Positions 13,840 through 17,317 of a stretch of 17,317 bases of DNA are shown here, piece by piece (the first letter of the stretch is position 1; each line of letters begins with the position of its first letter). The position numbers were made by a program, and so were the translations under genes. A model generated the notes under the pieces. It did no database searches. It was given only the letters and a program-made list of their open reading frames with translations, and was not told the DNA's origin. The stretch comes from Methanobacteriota archaeon (GTDB taxonomy: Archaea; Halobacteriota; Syntropharchaeia; JACQPP01), in contig JACQPP010000043.1 of the NCBI GenBank assembly GCA_016207465.1, positions 1 to 17,317 of the forward strand, given 5' to 3'.

Positions 13840-13921
13840 GGCCGGGGGGCAGTTGGGGACGGGAGTGCTTAAAGATTCCCAGTCCCGCGCAGGCTCACAT
13901 TAAATATTGGGCGTCCCGCAT
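13816..13921. repeat. Right copy of the ~100-bp direct repeat
   Basis: Matches 9513-9613 in the same orientation. Identical blocks are 13816-13839, 13867-13880 and 13887-13907. Here the plus-facing promoter serves the intact glycosyltransferase 2, while the minus-facing half only leads into the 12-codon stub. The roughly 4.2 kb between the copies is the surface-protein island. Confidence 0.9.
13899..13908 (+). promoter_or_regulatory. TATA box of glycosyltransferase 2
   Basis: attaaatatt, 28-37 bases before ATG 13936, predicting a leaderless or nearly leaderless message. Confidence 0.6.
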
Positions 13922-13935
13922 ATTTCCAATCCCCC

Positions 13936-15108
13936 ATGTCCTCCCCCTTGCGTATCGGCCATTTCTCCTGGGAGTCCTCCCACGCGGTGAAGGTGGGGGG
14001 CATCTCTCCCCATGTGACCGCCCTCAGCGAGTTGCAGGCGGAGCAGGGCCACGAGGTCCACCTCTTCACCCGGCAGGGGGACAAGGCGGTGTATGAGCAA
14101 ATCCGGGGGGTGCACCACCAGCGGGTCCCCCATGATTTCTCCGGCAATATCGTGGACCAGATGGACCGGATGTGCGGGGCCATGGTGGACCGCTTCTACG
14201 CGGTGGAGGAGCTCTTCGGGGCCTTTGACCTCTTGCACATCCACGACTGGCACGCGGTGGAGGCCCAAGCCGTTCTGCACACCACCCGCCCCCGGGTGCC
14301 GTGGGTGATGACCTTCCATTCGACGGAGTGGGGCCGGGGGGGCAACGCACACCCGGTGTCATGGGAGGGGCGGGAGATTGCCCACCGGGAGTGGCTCGGG
14401 GGCTACCTCTCGCGGGCGGTGGTTGCCACCTCGGTTCCCCTGCGGAGCGAGATGAAGATGCTCTACCAGATTCCCGACGAGAAAATCCACCTTGTCCCCA
14501 ACGGGGTCTTCTCGGTGGCCCGGGAGGTGGACGCGGGGAAGGTGAAGGAGAAGTATGGGATTCACCCGCTGGCCCCCGTGGTGCTGTTTGTGGGGAGGAT
14601 GACCTACCAGAAGGGGCCCGACCTGCTGGTGGAGGCCATCCCCCGGGTGCTGGGGGAGCGGTGGGACGCGAAGTTCGTCTTCGCCGGGGAGGGGGACCTG
14701 CGGGGCCCCTGCCAGGCCCGGGCCCAGGAATTGGGGGTCGGGGGGGCCTGCCGGTTCCTGGGCTATGTGTCCGATGAGACGGTGGTGGAGTGGCTCAACG
14801 CCTGCGACCTCCTCTGCGTCCCCAGCCGCAACGAGCCCTTCGGCATCGTGGCCCTGGAGGCCTGGAGCGCGGGCAAGCCGGTGGTGGGGACGGAGGCGGT
14901 GGACATCATCCACAACTTCGTGGACGGGGTCCGCGCCTACATCCAGCCCGGGTCCATCGCCTGGTGCCTCGGCCACGTCCTCGGGGACATGGAGAGGGCC
15001 CGCTGGATGGGGAAGCAGGGGAGGGAGAAGGTGGAGAGGGAATACCGCTGGGAGAAAATCCTGGCCCAGACAGAGAGCCTCTACCGGAGGGTCCTCAACT
15101 CCGCGTAG
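13936..15108 (+). CDS. GT4 glycosyltransferase 2, paralogue of glycosyltransferase 1
   Basis: A 390-residue GT-B glycosyltransferase. N-terminal domain: GHFSWESSHAVKVGGISPHV with the acceptor-loop glycines at 21-22, HIHDWHAVEA (101-110) and TFHSTEWGRGG (126-136). C-terminal domain: LFVGRMTYQKGPDLL (217-231), FAGEGDL (249-255) and E-x7-E at Glu300/Glu308 (RNEPFGIVALEAW), which binds the donor nucleotide-sugar. The HSTEWGR signature and overall layout are shared with the gene at 8289-9536, so the two are paralogues. Once back to back, they probably act on the same or a related glycan. The donor sugar is unknown; a glycogen-synthase-like or surface-glycan role is possible. ATG 13936 follows a TATA box at the right distance for leaderless start. 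It converges with the PIN-fusion gene, nine bases apart. Confidence 0.92.
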   Translation: MSSPLRIGHFSWESSHAVKVGGISPHVTALSELQAEQGHEVHLFTRQGDKAVYEQIRGVHHQRVPHDFSGNIVDQMDRMCGAMVDRFYAVEELFGAFDLLHIHDWHAVEAQAVLHTTRPRVPWVMTFHSTEWGRGGNAHPVSWEGREIAHREWLGGYLSRAVVATSVPLRSEMKMLYQIPDEKIHLVPNGVFSVAREVDAGKVKEKYGIHPLAPVVLFVGRMTYQKGPDLLVEAIPRVLGERWDAKFVFAGEGDLRGPCQARAQELGVGGACRFLGYVSDETVVEWLNACDLLCVPSRNEPFGIVALEAWSAGKPVVGTEAVDIIHNFVDGVRAYIQPGSIAWCLGHVLGDMERARWMGKQGREKVEREYRWEKILAQTESLYRRVLNSA

Positions 15109-15117
15109 AGGAGAGGC

Positions 15118-15924
15118 TCAGCGGTTCGACGCCCGCTGGAGTTGCCGGTAGCGCTCCTCCACCACGGCGCGGAACCGGGCGGGGGTCTGGCGGAGGCGGT
15201 AGGCGAGGATGGGGTCCCCGAGGTATTCGACCCAGTTGGCGAGCCACACCGCCGACTGCTCGTTGAACTTGTCCAGGTTCTTCACCAGGTCCTCCAGGTT
15301 GGCGATGGCCATGTTGTTGAACTCGCGGAGGATGTAGGGGTTCTTCCCCGGGGCCTGGAAGAGGGTGCGGGCGAGGCGCTGGAGGTCGTCGGCGGCGGCC
15401 TTGGGGGTCTGGAGGCCGGGGGGCCTCGGGTTTCGGGGGGCCATGGGGGAATCTGGAGGATGGAGAAGGGAAAAGCCTGCCGTCTGGGGTTTCCGCGGGG
15501 CGGGAGACGCGACGTCCAGGATTCGTTCCCCGCGGGGGTGGACCACCGGGGTCCCCTGGGCGAGGAGGCGGCGCTTCAAGTTCCGGTCGAGGGTGAAGAC
15601 CGCGGCCCCCCGCTCCCGCGCCAGGGCGAGGAGGGCGGAGTCGGCCCCCTTCGCAGCCGAGGCCGGGGAGGCGGGGAGGATTTCGCAGTGCTCCAGGAGG
15701 CCGAGGGCCACCCGGGCGGCGGAGCCCTCCCTGCCCCGGGACCGGGCGAGGTGGGAGACCTCCCGGGCCACCGGCCCGGGGACCACCCGGCGGGTGTATC
15801 CCAGGTCATCGAGGGCCTCGAAGATGTCCAGATGGGTCTGTCCGGGGAGGAGGAGGGCGTTGGTGTCCAGGAGGACCTCCCCGCCCCGCGGGGGGTTGAC
15901 GCCCGGAAACCGTTCGGGACGCAT
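15118..15924 (-). CDS. Fcf1-like PIN-domain protein with an added C-terminal helical domain
   Basis: Residues 1-138 form a PIN domain of the archaeal Fcf1/UPF0129 kind that commonly follows the eIF2-gamma gene: VLLDTNALLLPGQ (Asp20), PVAREVSHL (Glu55), KGADSALLALA (Asp95), FTLDRNLKRRL (Asp113) and a closing PVVHPRGERIL. In eukaryotes Fcf1 is a ribosome-biogenesis nuclease. A Pro-rich linker (139-172) then leads to about 95 residues of predicted helix (DDLQRLARTLFQ, ANLEDLVKNLDKFNEQSAVW, ARFRAVVEERYRQLQRA). Family members usually end after the PIN domain at about 130 residues, so this is a fusion or long form. ATG 15924 overlaps the eIF2-gamma TGA by one base (TGATG). An internal ATG at codon 161 could start a separate gene, but no ribosome-binding site is seen. 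Confidence 0.87.
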   Translation of the reverse strand: MRPERFPGVNPPRGGEVLLDTNALLLPGQTHLDIFEALDDLGYTRRVVPGPVAREVSHLARSRGREGSAARVALGLLEHCEILPASPASAAKGADSALLALARERGAAVFTLDRNLKRRLLAQGTPVVHPRGERILDVASPAPRKPQTAGFSLLHPPDSPMAPRNPRPPGLQTPKAAADDLQRLARTLFQAPGKNPYILREFNNMAIANLEDLVKNLDKFNEQSAVWLANWVEYLGDPILAYRLRQTPARFRAVVEERYRQLQRASNR

Positions 15925-17165
15925 CAGGCTTTGATGGTCCCGGCGCCGATGAGGTGCCACCGGGAGCCCGACCTCCTGCTGATGGCCACCCGGGCCCCCG
16001 CCTCGGCGCACACGGGGCGCTTCAGGGTGACCTCCAGGTGGCCCTCGCGGGTGGCCACAATGGAGCCCACGGTGATGGCGGTGGAGACGGAGAGCATGAG
16101 GGGCTCGCCGGGCTTCAGGGGCTCAATCTTGTCCCCCTTCTGCTGTCCCACGGCCCGCTGGAGGATGCGCACGTCCATGGTGAGCTTGTTCCAGACGGGG
16201 GGCAGGGTCCCCTGGGCCCCGAGGACCTGGCCCACGAGGCCGTCGCTCTTGGTGAGGGATGGGTCGAGCTGGGTCCCGAGGCCGATGAGGCCCCCGGGGG
16301 TCACCTCCTCCACCGGCCGCCCGGCGGACATGAGGCTCACCACCCGGGTGCGGATGGGCTCCCAGCGGGCCCGGCCCCCCTCCTCCCGCTTGAGGCCTGG
16401 GAGAATCTCCACTTCGGTGCCCACCTTGAGGTGCCCCTGGGCGAGGGAGCCCCCCACCACTCCCCCCACGAGTTTCGCGGGGAGGGTCCCGGGGCGGTTC
16501 ACGTCGAAGGAGCGCGCGATGGGGAGCCGGGGGGACGTGCCCTCCCCCGCCTTCGGGGTGGGAATCCGCTCCTCGATGGTCTGGATGAGGGCATCCACGT
16601 TGACCCCGTAGGAGGCGGAGAGGGGGACCACCGGGGCCCCCTCCACCATGGTCCCCTTCACGAACTCCAGGATGTCCCGGTGGTGCTTGACGGCCTCCTC
16701 CCGGGAGACCAGGTCCACCTTGTTCTGCACCACCACCACGTTCCGGATGCCGATGAGGTCCAGGGCCATCAGGTGCTCCAGGGTCTGGGGCTGGGGGCAT
16801 TTCTCGTTGGCCGCAATCACCAGCAGGGCCCCGTCCATCAGGGCGGCCCCGGAGAGCATGGTGGCCATCAGGGTCTCGTGGCCCGGAGAGTCCACGAAGG
16901 AGACCGTGCGCACCGCCCGCGCGGGCCCCTTGCACGCGGGGCAGGACTCTGCGATGGTGAGACCATCCGGGGACCCGCACTTCTCGCACCGGCGGAAGGT
17001 GGCGTCCGCGTAGCCCAGCCGGATGGAGATGCCCCGCTTCACCTCCTCGCTGTGGCGGTCGGTCCACACCCCGGTGAGGGCCTTCACCAGCAGGGTCTTC
17101 CCGTGGTCCACATGGCCCACCACCCCGATGTTCACCACCGGATGCCCGGCGCCGCCATTCTGCAT
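15924..17165 (-). CDS. eif2g: Translation initiation factor 2, gamma subunit
   Basis: GTPase subunit of archaeal initiation factor 2, which brings initiator Met-tRNA to the small ribosomal subunit. The 413-residue protein has G1 GHVDHGKT (17-24), the archaeal/eukaryal zinc knuckle with Cys60, Cys63, Cys75 and Cys78, G3 DSPGH (92-96), G4 NKVD (148-151) and a G5 SAS motif. EF-Tu-like domains II and III follow, ending in RWHLIGAGTIKA. ATG 17165 is supported by a GGAGG ribosome-binding site about nine bases upstream and a TATA-like CCTTTATCT (17201-17209, minus) about 40 bases upstream. It is co-transcribed with the PIN-fusion gene by a one-base overlap, a linkage seen in many archaea. Confidence 0.98.
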   Translation of the reverse strand: MQNGGAGHPVVNIGVVGHVDHGKTLLVKALTGVWTDRHSEEVKRGISIRLGYADATFRRCEKCGSPDGLTIAESCPACKGPARAVRTVSFVDSPGHETLMATMLSGAALMDGALLVIAANEKCPQPQTLEHLMALDLIGIRNVVVVQNKVDLVSREEAVKHHRDILEFVKGTMVEGAPVVPLSASYGVNVDALIQTIEERIPTPKAGEGTSPRLPIARSFDVNRPGTLPAKLVGGVVGGSLAQGHLKVGTEVEILPGLKREEGGRARWEPIRTRVVSLMSAGRPVEEVTPGGLIGLGTQLDPSLTKSDGLVGQVLGAQGTLPPVWNKLTMDVRILQRAVGQQKGDKIEPLKPGEPLMLSVSTAITVGSIVATREGHLEVTLKRPVCAEAGARVAISRRSGSRWHLIGAGTIKA

Positions 17166-17200
17166 CGCGTTTTCCTCCCTCGCTACCCTGGGAGGGAAAC

Positions 17201-17209
17201 AGATAAAGG
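17201..17209 (-). promoter_or_regulatory. Promoter of eif2g
   Basis: TATA-like element CCTTTATCT on the minus strand. It leaves a leader of roughly 14 bases carrying the GGAGG ribosome-binding site. The neighbouring AAACCTTTAT wording recurs in the vapB promoter at 2311-2324. Confidence 0.5.
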
Positions 17210-17221
17210 TTTACTGGCCCG

Positions 17222-17265
17222 GTGGCGAGAACGCCCCGGGGTTTACCCCGGGGATGCATCGCCAC
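17222..17265. other. Nested inverted repeat upstream of eif2g
   Basis: An outer 7-bp stem (17222-17228 with 17259-17265) and an inner perfect 8-bp stem (17234-17241 with 17246-17253, CCCCGGGG twice around a four-base loop) are separated by a symmetric five-by-five internal loop. It lies just upstream of the eif2g TATA box. It could be the terminator of the gene beyond the window edge, a small structured RNA or a protein-binding site. The 52 bases beyond it, to the window end, contain a pyrimidine-rich tract on the minus strand and are too short to assign. Confidence 0.55.
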
Positions 17266-17317
17266 GGGGAAAAACGGAAAGAGCGAGAGAACCGCCTATG
17301 TCTCGTACATTCCCGCC

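Noticed and set aside
15118..15443. C-terminal part of the PIN fusion as a separate gene starting at MAPRNP
   Set aside because: No ribosome-binding or TATA sequence precedes that ATG and the frame is continuous with the PIN domain, so a single fused product is preferred.
15142..16611. 489-residue plus-strand frame
   Set aside because: Antisense to the PIN-fusion and eif2g genes, both of which have unmistakable motifs.
17266..17317. End of an upstream minus-strand gene (a TAG is present at 17296-17298)
   Set aside because: Only about six codons would lie inside the window, and all three frames are possible, so no gene can be supported.

Overview
The window is archaeal DNA. It encodes the gamma subunit of translation initiation factor 2. 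Most genes or operons begin 25-40 bases after a TTTAAA- or CTTTAT-type TATA box, often with no leader or a very short one. The PIN-domain neighbour of eIF2-gamma, an archaeal-looking cis-prenyltransferase, a MJ1606-type glycosyltransferase and a PGF-CTERM surface protein all fit. PGF-CTERM proteins are best known from euryarchaeal groups, so a GC-rich euryarchaeon in the broad sense is my inference. I cannot name a lineage.

Layout. Bases 1-1638 hold the 3' half of carB. Next comes a vapBC toxin-antitoxin pair whose promoter region is shared, back to back, with larB (nickel-pincer cofactor synthesis). Bases 3188-4540 hold small genes on the minus strand: an AT-richer membrane protein, a half-length GYD-domain protein, and a second PIN toxin followed by an unrecognised 70-residue partner. 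Bases 4580-7067 (minus) are a tightly overlapped operon: cis-prenyltransferase, NAD-dependent sugar epimerase, small membrane protein. Bases 7359-9536 (minus) are a two-gene operon: a GT4 glycosyltransferase (glycogen-synthase-like) and galT. Bases 9646-13301 (minus) are a surface-protein operon: a glycine-rich membrane protein, two lipoproteins and a PGF-CTERM protein with a mucin-like Pro/Thr linker. A small winged-helix regulator is divergent from it. A second, paralogous GT4 glycosyltransferase lies on the plus strand at 13936-15108. The window ends with a PIN-domain protein carrying an extra C-terminal helical domain, co-transcribed behind eIF2-gamma.

The most notable structure is a pair of roughly 100-bp direct repeats (9513-9613 and 13816-13921) that bracket the whole surface-protein island. 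Each copy contains a bidirectional promoter and the first codons of glycosyltransferase 1. The left copy still drives glycosyltransferase 1 and the right copy still drives glycosyltransferase 2. The inward-facing half of each copy is orphaned: the right copy preserves a dead 12-codon stub of glycosyltransferase 1. The simplest reading is that two divergent glycosyltransferase genes once shared a single promoter, and about 4.2 kb of visibly less GC-rich DNA was later inserted there with duplication of the promoter.

Functionally, the cis-prenyltransferase (lipid carrier), epimerase and GalT (sugar nucleotides) and two glycosyltransferases could supply cell-surface or storage glycans. The inserted Pro/Thr-rich surface proteins would be plausible glycosylation targets. 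That link is inference from gene content and position. No RNA gene, CRISPR array or transposase was recognised.
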